DNA from: Saprolegnia diclina VS20 | Lineage: Eukaryota; Oomycota; Saprolegniomycetes; Saprolegniales; Saprolegniaceae | Reading direction: 5' to 3' | NCBI RefSeq assembly: GCF_000281045.1 | Contig: NW_008246085.1 | Location: 146,270 to 191,316 of the forward strand | Length of the DNA: 45,047 nt | Shown here: one piece after another, positions 21,976 through 33,216 of the stretch | Numbering within the stretch: the stretch's first letter is position 1 | Layout of the letters: every line of letters begins with the position of its first letter | Program-made: the position numbers and the translations under genes | The notes under the pieces: generated by a model | The model's input: only the letters and a program-made list of their open reading frames with translations | Databases searched by the model: none | Told to the model about the DNA's origin: nothing

Positions 21976-22981
21976 CTGATTAATGCGCTCGGCGCCGTAG
22001 GAAAATGTTGCTCCAGGGATGGTCGAGTATTTTATTCTTCTTTTTTATTGCCTTTGCCTTTGCCCAATATTTTAATTCCATCCCAACAGAATACAGGGCA
22101 TTTTGACTTCAGGTCGTATGGGATTCGCGAACGTTTGGACGAAAGTTTTAATATTTCAGCGCGGTACGTTTATTATTATTGAATGCGACGATGATCGGGC
22201 TGGCATTCCTTTTCCCGTCGTCGTTTCAGATCTGGCGACTGGCACCTTGGAGCGTCCAGGTGGTTGCACTAGACAACAAGCTGCTGGCCGCGCTCAGTAG
22301 TGCACTACACTTTATACTCGGCACTTAGCGAGGTTGCTCGAGCAGCAAGGTCGCGCGACATTCGTCCGAGCACAGCGAGCGTCCTGTAGAGACATGCTGC
22401 TCCGCAGGATTCGGCCACGCGCGACGTCTGGACCGCGGGAATTTCGCAGAATTAATTTCCGGTCCTGAGAGTGAAACTATCATCCAGTGCGCGGTGTTGA
22501 AGTCGGGTGATGGATCGCATTTATTTTATTCTATTTATTTTATTTTATTGATTCCCACGCCCGCGCGCCAGGTCTGAATTTTCCTGGCAGTTGCCAAGCC
22601 GCACGGCGACTTCAACGTTCGCGGCTGCTGGCCCCAACGCTCGCAGCCCCTCGTCCGGTTGTTCGTCTCGGCACGTCCAGTGTCCAAGCTGCTGGCGACG
22701 ACGAGCACTAATGGTGATACAAGCCACGCACACGGTGGTTACATAAGCGCCGCCCGGCTAAACGGTCGCCCGGCTCTTTGGTCCAAACTTGCCTTCAACG
22801 CCTGTCCTTGCTGCTAGTTAATGCTTCTATGTTAAAAAGCGCTTGGCTGACGGCATGCGAAGTTCGAAGACACTAATGCCGGTTCTGGCTCGGCTGACTC
22901 AAACCTTGGTTCGAAGTTCGAAGCAATGATGATGACACTCACCCGTCCAGGTCACCGAGGGTGCTAGAGAGCAAGCGCTGC
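21976..22981. other. Long intergenic region before the receptor gene
   Basis: AT-rich blocks at 22023-22080 and 22515-22555 (TTTTA-type simple repeat). A short unit CGAAGTTCGAAG-like occurs near 22859 and again near 22910. A CCAAT at 22070 is about 95 bp before the neighbouring minus-strand start. I see no gene. Confidence 0.5.
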
Positions 22982-25900
22982 ATGTCGTCGTCGTCGGTCC
23001 CGTGTCGCCTCTGGTCCGATGACAAGGCCCGTGGCGAGCCGAGCGTGGGCGTGCTGCCGCTGCGCCCGATCCTCGGCATTGGCTGCTCGGTCTTCTCCGT
23101 GCTCGGCTGCCTCTACATCATCATCGCCTACCGAGTACGCCAATCGCGCAAGGTGTACGTCGACTCGGTGGGCCGCCTCGTGCACGTGCTCGCGTGGCTC
23201 GACTTTGTGGGCTGCGTCGCGCGCATACTCCTCGAGGCGCTCAAGCCATCGAACCCGTCGCAGCTCCTCGACCTCGCCAACGCCTCGGCGTCGCCCGACT
23301 GGTTCGACCAAAACTGGACTGCCGCCTGCGAAGCGTGGCGTGACCATGCGGGCCAGGTCCTATGTGCAGGTAGTCCTTGCATGTGTCTGTCGTTGATATG
23401 TGTTCTCATCGCATTTCTTTCTAGTGCTGCACTTCTCGCTCATGGGCTCGATCTGCTGGCACTGCATAATGGCAGTCAACCTCTACCGCTGGGTCTGCAA
23501 GGGCGACGACCAGCGTGTGCTCCACCAGCGCTTCATTTCCTACTTTTGGTGCATGGCAGCGTTCGCGCTGCTCATGAGCGTCCTTCCGTACCTCGGTACG
23601 TCCTACCTCCCGTCGTCTTCTTCCTACGACGTCGTCGTGGCACATAGACAAGGCGTACGATACGCACTCGTACTCGATGCGATTCGACGAGATCGCGTAC
23701 GCTGTCGGCTGCCACTACGCGTGGCTCGTTCTCGGCTGGTTCTTTATGATCTTCTTCCTCTTCCGCGTGCAGTACGACATGCGCCAGCGCCTCGGCAGCC
23801 CAGTCGGGTAGCATGTTCCCATATGATATTGATACTAACTCTGATGCGATGTTAGCTTGGCCAACCGGAATGCCGCCGTTGCCTACAACGACGTCGGGCG
23901 CAAGCTCGTGTTGTACGTCGGCGCGTACCTCGTGTTTCGCATCTCCAACGTCATCGATTGGCGTACGACTCGCCTCGCGATTGGGTCCATCACTTGATAC
24001 CTCGATAGTTTTCAACATGTCGGACTTGACTGAAGACGCTTACTTTGTGCCTGTCCTCATTCTCAACAACGTGCTCGCGCCGCTCACCGGTCCCCCATGA
24101 CGCGTCGGCGTCGCTCATCTCGATTCATAGGGTTTGTCAACGCCGTCATTTACGGTGGCATCTCGCCCCACAGCGTCTACCAGCGCTGCTGCTGTCGGCG
24201 CCGGCAGAGCCACAGCTTGGACGCCGCCGATGCGTTGGAGGCTGCGTCGGCCATCGACCGCCGCCCGTCGCTTCCCGCCGCCCATGCAGTGCACGCCTTG
24301 GGACACGCAAGGCTCTTTGTATCCTCGTACGACTTGTGTCGGTCGCAGTTTCCAAGGAGTTTGCTCCCTCTCTGGCTGCCGTCGCGCGCGATGGATATCT
24401 ATGTACTCGGGCTTCTCAACTGCGTCGACGTCGACGACGCCAAGCGCAGCGTCCTCGAGCACCTCAATGCGCGCTTCGCACCGTTGACGCAGTACCAAGT
24501 GTTTGCGTGCCACAGCCGCAAGGCTCTCCACTCGACGGACGCGCCGATTTTGCAGCTCGTGTTTGCGCGAAAAGCCGACGTCGCCTCCGGAAGTGTCGCG
24601 ATCGATGTCGATCGCCAAGGCCGGAGCGGGTCGCGCCACATCACGGGCATGTCGCTTCGGTACTTTGACGTTGCGATCGCGTTTGCGACGTGCGCCTTCA
24701 AACCGTCGAGCGAGGTGCGTCTCTAGCGTGTACGACGAAGCTCAAGGGCTGGCGTAGGACTACCTCATGCACCGCAAGCTAGCCGAAATGGGCAAGGTCC
24801 TCCAGACGTTCTCGCCCGACGTCGACAACCCGGGTTTGGATTTTCCGCACCAATACCACCACACGATCCTTGCTGGTATGACCTAATGGCTGAAAGCGTG
24901 TGACGGCTTAGGACATTGCGTAGGCAACTTTAACTTTAAGCTCCAAGCACACAGTGGCAGCTCGCTCCAGGAGCGCATCGACGCGGCCATGAGCGCGCAA
25001 CTTCGCCAACGCACCGCTGACGACGCGCTCGATGCGTACTTTAGCGAGGCGCCGCCCCGCGCCCGGACCTCGACCGACTCCAAGTCGTCGCGTAGCCAGC
25101 ACGATAGGGTGTACGAGACGACGTGCGAGATGCGCCAGTCGGACGTTGTTTTTGGCCTTGTGCAAAGTCCGATGGAGCCAACGAACGACGACGAGAAGGC
25201 GAGTCCGCACCGCGCGACTTCGTTTCGCTCCTTCTTGCGGGCCCAGCTGGGTAGCGGGCCACCAAGAAAGGCGCGCGAGACCCAGTGCGATCTCGTGCAA
25301 GCCGCCAAAGACGCAAACGACGATGCGGTCGCCAAGTGGAACGACGTCTTGCAGTGCGACCGCCTCCGAACGCTCATGGACAGCAACGACGTTCGCTGCG
25401 AGATTGAGTTGTCGGCCGTTGACGGTGAATATGTAGGTCTTGTGCGGCTTTGAAGAGCCGCCGATTGCGTTTCCACCGTCGTTTCCGAGGGTGCTGGGCG
25501 CTGGCGAGACGACGAGTGCGATGGGACGTCGGCTCTTTGGTCCTGGCGACCTGGCGTACGCCGATCGCATATTTTACCACTCGCTGCCCGGAGTCGAGGT
25601 GCGATTGATTCCTATATTTCACGTGTAAACTCGGTGGTTAGCCTCGGCTCTCGGTCGACGCGTACTATCTGTGTGAAGACGTCGGGGGCTCGCCGCACAA
25701 GCCCATTTGCGCCGAGTTTCGCCTTGAAGTCAACCGGTTGCACACGGCGCAGTTGCATTCGAAAGAGTCGCAAGTGCAGCACTTTGGCTTCCATCTGCGC
25801 AACTTGGACGCAAATTTATGGGAGCCGCTGAAGCTCACGCGCGGCCACTCGATGCGCGCGTCGTCCGCCACGTCGTTGTCGCGGCCGCCGTCGTTCTTGG

Positions 25901-26643
25901 AGCGGCCCGCGACCAAGTGCGCGCGCAAGAAGCTCGAGAAGGTGCCCGAAAACTTCTTGACGTACCCGATGCACCACGCGTTCAGCGGCGGCGCCACGCA
26001 GCTCCACGCGTGGAAGCAGCTGCAAGCGTCGTCGTCGACGCCGTGTGAGTGCAAGTATTGCGACGCGCCGTCCGACGACGAGTCCATCGGTACCCTACAA
26101 TATAGAGCAGCTTCAGTCTCAATGCATGCTGCGTAGCGGTGCAGTCAGTGGAACCCGCGCGACTCTCGGTGGTTTTTCCTCTGCCGTCCGTAGACAATTT
26201 TCGCTCCCAGCGCAAGGTACGACGTATCGATGGATCAAGTGCCCAACTGTCCTCTTGACTAGATTTATGAGCTCGCGCAGAGCGTGACGCAGGGGTATGA
26301 CGTCGCTGACGACGCGATCCGCGCCCACGACGACTACACCAACTGCACCGAAGTGTCGTGGGCCGATGCGCTCGCGCATGGCGTCGTGCACACGTCGGTC
26401 ACAAGACGCAGTGCGACCGACGCCGTCCTCCACGTCGGTGTCAAGGTCGAAGGACCCCGAGATGCCGGTGGTGAAGGCGTCCTCGCGTTGCATCCGCGGG
26501 ACATTGGCGTGAGCCGGCAGTTTGACGTCGCGCTCACGTGGGGCGGCAAGCACACGGGCTATCTGCACGTCGACGTTGAGCTGTTTCATGCTGTCGACAC
26601 GGACACGCGGCGCCATATCCACCAAGTTCGCTTGACACATTGA
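22982..26643 (+). CDS. 7TM receptor fused to an inositol-5-phosphatase-like domain
   Basis: Twelve exons (22982-23369, 23425-23595, 23648-23807, 23856-23962, 24009-24089, 24131-24714, 24758-24875, 24924-25390, 25437-25598, 25642-26089, 26137-26216, 26263-26643) give 1048 residues. Residues 28-311 hold seven membrane segments, and the last one, ending LTGFVNAVIYGG, is typical of cAMP-receptor-like GPCRs. Residues about 363-775 follow the order of inositol polyphosphate 5-phosphatases: DIYVLGLLN (family: DIYxIGLQE), GNFNFK (GDLNYR), CGFEEPPIAFPPSFPR, YADRIFYHS (WTDRILW) and GSPHKPICAEF (SDHKPV). The metal-binding Glu is Asn, the Asp of GDLNYR is Asn, and the Asp of SDH is Pro, so catalysis is doubtful. 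The tail (775-1048) is unassigned. GPCRs fused to lipid-signalling domains are a known oomycete feature. The 46-nt intron at 25391 has an unusual GTTCGC donor but restores the family motif. Confidence 0.85.
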
Positions 26644-26649
26644 TACTAT

Positions 26650-28754
26650 TTAATGGATCAGATCCTGCAGTGTCAGCGTGCTATCCGGTTGGTCGGGCGG
26701 GAGGACATACGGCACGTGCACTTTGGTGGGCGGCGGTGGCGGCGGGAGCTCGTCGATCGTACTGACGCTAACCGGTTGCTTCCTCTCGGCCGCGACGCGC
26801 GCGACGCGTTCGAGCTGCAGCTGCTTCCGCAGCGCGGCAAGCTGCTCGAGCATCGCATTCTGCAACAGCGCCTTGGACTGTTTGAGCTGCTCGATCTGTG
26901 TTGCTTGCGCCACGAGCTTGTCGCGAAGTAGCTGCTGCTCGTCCATCGCCGTCGCGCTGATGGTGACGGCTTCGTTCATCGCCCGCGCCGCTTCGTTGCG
27001 CTACAGAACGTTCTTGCGCTCGCACCATTTCGCGGTATATGATCTTACTTCGTGCGAGACGCTGGCGAGGTCCACGAGCGACCGTTCCATTTCAAATTGC
27101 AGAGCGCGCGTCGACGCCGCGTGGGCTTGCACTTGGTCGCTCAAGCCTCCACAGCGCGCCTCCAGTGCCTACGCCTCGTCAGCCTCGTGTACTTACGATG
27201 CAACGACCTCGATCTGGCGCCGACAGTCGGCAATGTCCGAGCTCTGGGTGCTGCACGTGGCTTGAAGCGCCTCTTCGCGCAGGCGCAATGCCTGCATCTC
27301 ACTGGACGCAGTACGCAGCTAACGACGCGTGCAGCAGCTGCGTTCATGTACGCTGGTACCTTGTGTCCCTCGGCCTCGAGCTCGTCGGCTTTCTCGTCCA
27401 AGAGAGCACGCAGCGCGTCCGAGGTCGACCGTTCGTGGGTGATGGCCTCTTGCGTGACCGTGTACGCCTACACGATCGTAAAAGGTGTGATGGGTACTGC
27501 ACCGTACTTGGAGCAGTTTGTCGTAGCTTTGTTGACTCTCGGCTGCCGACGCCGTCAGCTCGTCCATCGTCGACGATCGTCGTTGCAGCTCGAGCTCGAG
27601 GGCTTCGATCGCCTGCGTGTGCTGGGCGGCCTGCTTCTTCATGGCCGCTTCGCCCTTGAGCAGCTTCTCTGTCTGCTCCTGCACGTAGCTCAGCAGCAAG
27701 GCTTTCTCTTCTTTCAGCGTCTTGATGTCGGTGCGAAGGCTGGCGAGAGTCGTCTCGCGCGCGGCGATCGTCTCTTCCCGCCGTGCCACAACGCTCTCGA
27801 GGTCGTTGCGCACCTTGTCTATCGCTTGCAGCTCGGCGTCTTTCTTGGCAACGACGCTCTACTTGCAACTGCGTCCAACCAGCAGCGAGTGAGCTGCTGG
27901 ACACGTACCTTGAGGCAAGTCGACTGGTCGACTTCCAGCGCGAGCTGCAGCGCGAGCGACGCGTTCGTTTCCTGAAGGCGCGCGATCTCGTATATGAGGC
28001 CATTGTGGACGTTGTTGTCTAAGCCGAGCTCCCGGACGCGAACCTGACGCGCGCGAATTGATAAGAAATACATGCGCCGATGATCGTACGTCGAGGGCGC
28101 GCTTGAGCACGGTAATCTTGGCGTCGAGGTCTTTGATGCGGTCGTCCTTTTCGCAGCGTAAGCGACTGTAAGCGACGTCAGCTGTACCTTGGACTCTAGC
28201 GTCAGTAGGGTTTCGTGCCGGTCCTTCTCCATTTCGAGCATGCGCGCGGCCATTTCGGAGTGGCGGGCGGCCGCAGCCTACGCCATTCGTCATTCTGGTC
28301 CATACGTGGGCTATATCTACCTGGCCTTTGGCGCCCATGGCAAGCTTTTGCTCAATGCGCTTGGCGTAGTCGCGGTTGGCGATAGCTTGCGCTTCGACCA
28401 TCTTCTTGTCCGATGCCAGCCGTTGGAGCTACCGAAGGCGAAGATCACGCGATTGCACCGCCAGTGTCGACGTACAAGCGCAGCCTTCTTGGCGAGTTCC
28501 TTCTCGTACGCCTTGTTGTCGGCGCGCACCTTTCGCACTTCGGCGGCCATTGCATCGTGCTACTGCGCAATGACATGGAGTTCTGACGTCGGCTGAACTA
28601 CCTTGAGCGTCGTCTTGTCGAGCTGCTGGCGCGTGCGGTGGTAGCGCGTCTCGAGCTCGCGCAGCTGCTTGTTCAGGCTGGCAACGGAGCTGCTTCGTGC
28701 CGGGTACACGGCGTCCGACGTCTCGGCCTCCTCCGGATCGATCTGCTGCGCCAT
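26650..28754 (-). CDS. Long coiled-coil protein, 11 exons
   Basis: Exons: 28754-28602, 28559-28476, 28428-28321, 28277-28188, 28146-28090, 28043-27909, 27858-27508, 27467-27360, 27291-27208, 27168-27049, 27000-26650, giving 546 residues. Almost all is heptad-like coiled coil (LRELETRYHRTRQQLDKTTL, DDRIKDLDAKITVLKRALD). It ends with a proline run (ELPPPPPPTKVHVPYVLPP) and a short tail LTLQDLIH. Many exons are multiples of three and join in phase 0, so each encodes whole heptad blocks and exon skipping would not break the frame. The boundaries of exons 8-9 are least certain. Similar proteins occur at basal bodies and flagella, but I recognise no specific family. Its stop codon is 6 bp from that of the receptor gene on the other strand. 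Confidence 0.75.
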
Positions 28755-29513
28755 CAGTATCCTGAGCGAAACGGCGCGATCCTGGCTGAGTGTTATAACA
28801 CATTCACAACAGTATCGCTGCCTTAGACTGGTCACGTCTGATTACCGCTTCCGTACGAAGTGCTTCTCAGCTGCGCAACGTGCTTGGCGGATCTAGAACC
28901 TGAGCGCATCCACCAGTACGTACCCTCGACACGAGGACTGACTAGCATAGCAGCACTGCGATCTTCCATCATCGATCCAAACTTCAAGCTTGAAAAAATG
29001 GAGCACGACCGTACTAGAATTTTGGCGCCAAGACACACCCAACTCTCAGATGCTTTTGGTAAGCTTACGCGCGTGGTCTCAGTGCCGTGTCCTTGTCGCT
29101 GAGAGGAGGCCCTCTGCCGTTGCTCTCTGCCCAGCGACAAACAGTGTTATAACACGCGGATCGACCAACGTTGGCACGATCACCACTCTGAAATATCTGC
29201 GATTTGAGAAAACGGATGGCACCTGGATCAGCGTGACTTGGTTAATGTATTGATTGGTGGAACTCAATCGAAAAATTGAGTTGACTGCGCGAAGTTCGCC
29301 AATCAAACGTGGGTGTGTTGCTATCTGACTATTCTCAGATGCTAGTCCAGATGTCGATTCACTGCGGGGAATTCGCTCACCTCTACCTATCCTTACCATA
29401 TAAGCTTGAAAACCCCGCTCTTCTCAGCACAATTAAGAATTTGGCACGTTGTTGCAAGGGAATCTCCCAACCGCATGGCCGCGCTTGCTCATCTCACTCG
29501 ACAACTTACCAAC
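28755..29513. other. Divergent intergenic region
   Basis: Lies between the coiled-coil start (minus) and the Kazal start (plus). GATTGG at 29252 and CCAATC at 29300 are present, with a TTGAGTT-rich stretch between. Short open frames here show no resemblance to proteins. Confidence 0.45.
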
Positions 29514-30047
29514 ATGCAGGCAAAGCTCCTCCTCGCGTCGCTTGCGTTCGCCGCTTTCGCCGCCGCCGCCGACAAGTGCCCGACCGTGTGCATCGACCTC
29601 TTTGACGAGGTCTGCGGCTCGGACGGCAAGACGTACGGAAACGAGTGCAAGCTCGACATCGCCGCCTGCGCCGACCCGACCATCAAACTCGTGAGCAAGG
29701 GCGCTTGCGGCGGCTCGCCGACGCAGGCCGGCTGCCCGATCCGCGGCTGCATCGAGATCTTGTCGCCGGTCTGCGGCTCAGACGGCGTCAACTACGACAA
29801 CGAGTGCTTCCTCCGCATGGCCAAGTGCAAGAAGCCCGAGCTCACGCTCGTCTCCAACACGTCCTGCGATGGGTCGACGCTAAACTCGACCAAGACGACG
29901 GCGCCGACCACGGTCGTCGCGACGCCGGTGGCGACGACGGCCACGCCCTCGACGGCGGCCCCCAAGGCGCCCAGCGCTGCTGTGAGCACAAACGTTCAGT
30001 GCGGTGTGCTCGCCCTTGTCGGCCTCGCTGTCTATGCCACCGCGTAA
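29514..30047 (+). CDS. Secreted two-domain Kazal-type protease inhibitor
   Basis: A single exon of 177 residues starts at MQAKLLLASL, chosen because a signal peptide (1-19, cut near AAA/D) begins there; an upstream ATG at 29475 would bury it. Two Kazal domains follow: Cys22, 26, 34, 45, 52, 65 and Cys74, 79, 87, 98, 105, 118, each with the CGSDGxxYxNEC core. The P1 residues, second after Cys2, are Asp28 and Glu81. Asp at P1 occurs in Phytophthora EPI inhibitors that block subtilisin-like host proteases. A Thr/Ala/Pro-rich linker and a hydrophobic C-terminus (GVLALVGLAVYATA) suggest a GPI anchor at the cell surface, unlike the freely secreted EPI proteins. The target protease is unknown: host defence or self-protection are both possible. 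Confidence 0.9.
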   Translation: MQAKLLLASLAFAAFAAAADKCPTVCIDLFDEVCGSDGKTYGNECKLDIAACADPTIKLVSKGACGGSPTQAGCPIRGCIEILSPVCGSDGVNYDNECFLRMAKCKKPELTLVSNTSCDGSTLNSTKTTAPTTVVATPVATTATPSTAAPKAPSAAVSTNVQCGVLALVGLAVYATA

Positions 30048-30180
30048 TTGGTGCACCGTGTTAATATAAAGTCAAGCTTACTACTATCCACTTATCTACT
30101 ATTAACGTTAATACATGAATGTCGACGAACTTGAGCACAACTTGTGCAGCCGACTCCAGCGCGTGGAACACTTGGGCTTC

Positions 30181-30200
30181 GTATCCGGAAAGCCGGATAC
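30181..30200. repeat. Small perfect hairpin
   Basis: GTATCCGG and CCGGATAC pair around a 4-base loop, about 120 bp before the presenilin start. GATTGG at 30214 lies beside it. The role is unknown. Confidence 0.5.
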
Positions 30201-30318
30201 CGTGGAGGCGTGGGATTGGCCACTTGCGGGCATATCTTTCGAGATTTCCCAAACGCCAAGAAGATCGATCGATGGACGCGGTCGGCTAGTACGTGGCGGT
30301 CGCAGCCGATGGCGGCTC

Positions 30319-32005
30319 ATGGCTGACTGCTGCTGTAGCAAGCAGCTCTACGACGAGCCTCTGCTTGACCGCAGCATCAACGAGCCGGCGCCAAGCCTCG
30401 GCGGCTTGAGCCTCGCCTCGGTCATCACGCAGCTCAACTCGTTCCTTGCCGTGCTCTGGCCTGTCTTGATCACCATGGTGCTCACAAGGTACGCACCATG
30501 GCATGCAGACAGCCGTAATACCATGATTGCATGCCTAGTCTTGTGGCTGTCTCGGTGCAAGACAGCGAGACCCAGGCCGCGATGAAGTACATAGAGCATT
30601 TGAGGACGATGGAGTGGATTCACGACTGCTCTTGTAGCCAATACCTCTACTACAAGGACATTGACGCATCAAGTGCGACGGCGGGCACCAAGACGATCGA
30701 AGCGCTCACGAACGCGCTTGTCGTCATCTTCTTCATTGCGATCGTGACCTTTGTGGTCGTCCTGCTCTACAAAGTCAACTGCATGATCGTACGACCCAAT
30801 TTGGCTGGCGCGAAACCCATCAGGTACACTTATCGCGTAGGGACTCACGGGCTATCTGATGCTGTCGTCCTCGACGCTACTGGGGCTCGTTGGAAGCGCG
30901 CTCGTGCAGAAGATCTTTTGCGGGCTCTTCCACTGGCGCCTCGAAGTCTACACAACGAGCCTCATCATGTACAACTTTGCCATCGTCGGGACGGTCAGCA
31001 TTTTCTACCAGAAGGGCGTCTCGCCCAATATTGGCCGAATGTACCTCATTCTCACCAGCGTCATCATGGCGTGGCAGCTCTGCCAGCTGCCCGAGGTACG
31101 GCGACGAGCGAACTGCAAAGGATGGCATCTGCGATGTAGTGGAGTACGTGGGCGATTCTCTTCGCCTTGGCCTTCTGGGACCTCTTTGCTGTCTTGACGC
31201 CGTGCGGCCCGCTGCGGTGCTTGGTGCGTTTCCAGACGACTCAGATCTGATTTGAAGGCGTCCTGGTAGGTCAACTTGATCCAGTCGGAAGGCCGGCCGA
31301 TGCCAGGGCTTCTCTACGAAGCCGAAATCCACGACGGCCACGTGCGCAAGCACAAGTCGGGCAGCACGCGTGCGCTGCCCATGGCGCCAGCGGCCTCGAG
31401 TGACATGGAGATGGTGCAGCGTCGAAGCGACGACGCATTTCTGACATTTGAGTCGCAATTGCGCGACTTTTGCGTCGACGTGGGGTCGCCCAACGGCCAC
31501 CACGTCCGCGCAGTCGCGCTGCAGTACGTCGATCGGCAAAAGGACTGCTGGCGCATGCTCTACACGAAGTACAACATCACATTTGTGGCGGCGCACAAGT
31601 CGTATCCGGACGTCGCTCTCGTCTTTGCCGATGCCGGGGGCCAACGTACGTGGCTGGTTTCGATGCAGTGACGATGAACCATCACGTAGACGCTCGGGAA
31701 ACCATCAAGCTCGGCCTTGGCGACTTTATCTTTTACAGTGTGCTCGTTGCGCGCGCGGCCATGACGGGCTTTGCTGCTTTTGTCGCGTGCTTCGTTTGTG
31801 TCATTATCGTACGTCGTTTTTGCCAAGTGGTGCGACGATCCTCGATCTATCGTAGGGGCTCGCGGCCACCATGTACTTGCTCGCCCACTTCAATGCGCTT
31901 CCGGCGCTGCCGATTTCAGTGCTGCTTGGCATCTTGTGCTTTTTCCTCATGGTTCAAATGGGCAGTCCGTTCGTCGACGCGCTCGTCTTTCGGGGCATTT
32001 GTTGA
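30319..32005 (+). CDS. PSEN: Presenilin (gamma-secretase catalytic subunit)
   Basis: Seven exons (30319-30488, 30539-30788, 30841-31095, 31140-31223, 31270-31645, 31690-31808, 31856-32005) give 467 residues. Presenilin is an intramembrane aspartyl protease working with nicastrin, APH-1 and PEN-2 in endomembranes. Family blocks are NSFLAVLWPVLITMVLTSLV, TAGTKTIEALTNALVV, QLPEWSTWAILFALAFWDLF, AVLTPCGPLR, IKLGLGDFIFYS and NALPALPIS (the PAL motif). The two catalytic Asp are 239 and 390. The first lies in WD, where animals and plants have YD. The loop between them (about 255-380) is long and includes an extra block around QYVDRQKDCWRMLYTKYN that I cannot assign. Eight to nine membrane segments are visible. 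Confidence 0.93.
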
Positions 32006-32166
32006 TAGAATTTCGCTATATTGCATGACAAAATATCCATTTTAGTGCCAATATGTGTCCACTTCCGCACCGCTCCATCGATACGCGTTCTCCTGCTGCC
32101 ACGTCATTTGCCGTTTCAAATGTGCATCCGGATAACCGACTTGGAATAAGATCGCGACCGAGCAAG

Positions 32167-33205
32167 ATGCCCCGGCGCCAGGCGACGCGGCCGCTCCTCG
32201 CGATGGACATGCGCATCGTGTATCGCATGTACCGGTACAAGGAGGTAGATAACGCCTTCCGTGATGGTGTCAACGACGGCGACGTAGGCGTGGCCAAGCC
32301 TCAGCGTCGTCTTGCACAGTCTTACGTCGCGGTACCGGACGCAGGACATTTCGCTCGTCCTTTGGTCCACACGTCTTTAGCCAGCGATGTTGCTCAATCG
32401 CATTGCGTTAAATAGGTTTATCTTTGTGGCCATGACACCCGAGCTCGGGTTTCGCTACGTCTGGAACGTTGTCGGGAATCTTTTCGCGGTGTTTGCGCTG
32501 CAGTACGTCGTCCAAGCCAAGCGGCCCATCGACTACGACGCCCGCTTGCACCTCCCGGAGTGCACGGACCCCGACACGATGGGGTTTCCGTCGCTCGACT
32601 CGCACATGGCGATCGTCATTGTCGGTCCAACGTACTTTGTACCGTCTGTCTCGCCCGTCACGAGCGCGGTACCCACGCTTCTTGCTCATGATGCTACCAC
32701 GGGTGCTAGATCTTCACCGCCTGTGTGCTCCTCATTGGGTGGACACGCGTCTGGATCGGCATGCGCTTCCCGTCGCAGGTCGTGGCGTCGTGGTTCACTG
32801 GCATTGTTGGCGTCATCGTCGGCAACCTCTGCCACTACACGCTCCTCGCGTACGAGGTTCCTGCCTACTACAAGTACGCTTGTACTCGTTCTGTACTGAC
32901 AAGGGTGACGCGCGCTGCGTAGTCGCGTGTGTCTGTTGCTGCTTATCGCGAGTGCGGCTTTCTGCCTCGCCACGTGGGTCGAGCGCGCCGAGTGCCGCGT
33001 GGTTGGGGTGCCGCGGGCCGAGTTCACGCGCGTGCTCTCGCGCATTCTGCATGGCGACGGCTCGGACGGCGCGCCGGTCACGGACCAAACGCTGCTGACG
33101 CCGCAAACCAAGAAGCGCGACTCGTTCTACTTTCTCATGAAGTCGATGCAAGCCCGCCGCAAAATGACAAATTACGACGCCATGGCAACGAGCGACACTT
33201 CGTAG
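32167..33205 (+). CDS. PAP2-superfamily-like membrane protein
   Basis: Exons 32167-32244, 32381-32638, 32710-32873 and 32923-33205 fit. The stretch 32245-32380 may be one long intron or contain a small extra exon (about 32299-32331). The protein has several membrane segments and the three spaced motifs of lipid phosphate phosphatases: AKRPIDYD (KxxxxxxRP region), FPSLDSHMAI (PSGH) and TRVWIGMRFPSQVVAS (SRxxxxxHxxxD). In the third motif the nucleophilic His is Arg and the Asp is Gln, so the enzyme may be inactive or the alignment slightly shifted. The soluble tail is basic (SMQARRKMTNYD). Its stop codon is 11 bp from that of NSUN2 on the other strand. Confidence 0.7.
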
Positions 33206-33216
33206 TTAGTAGCTCG

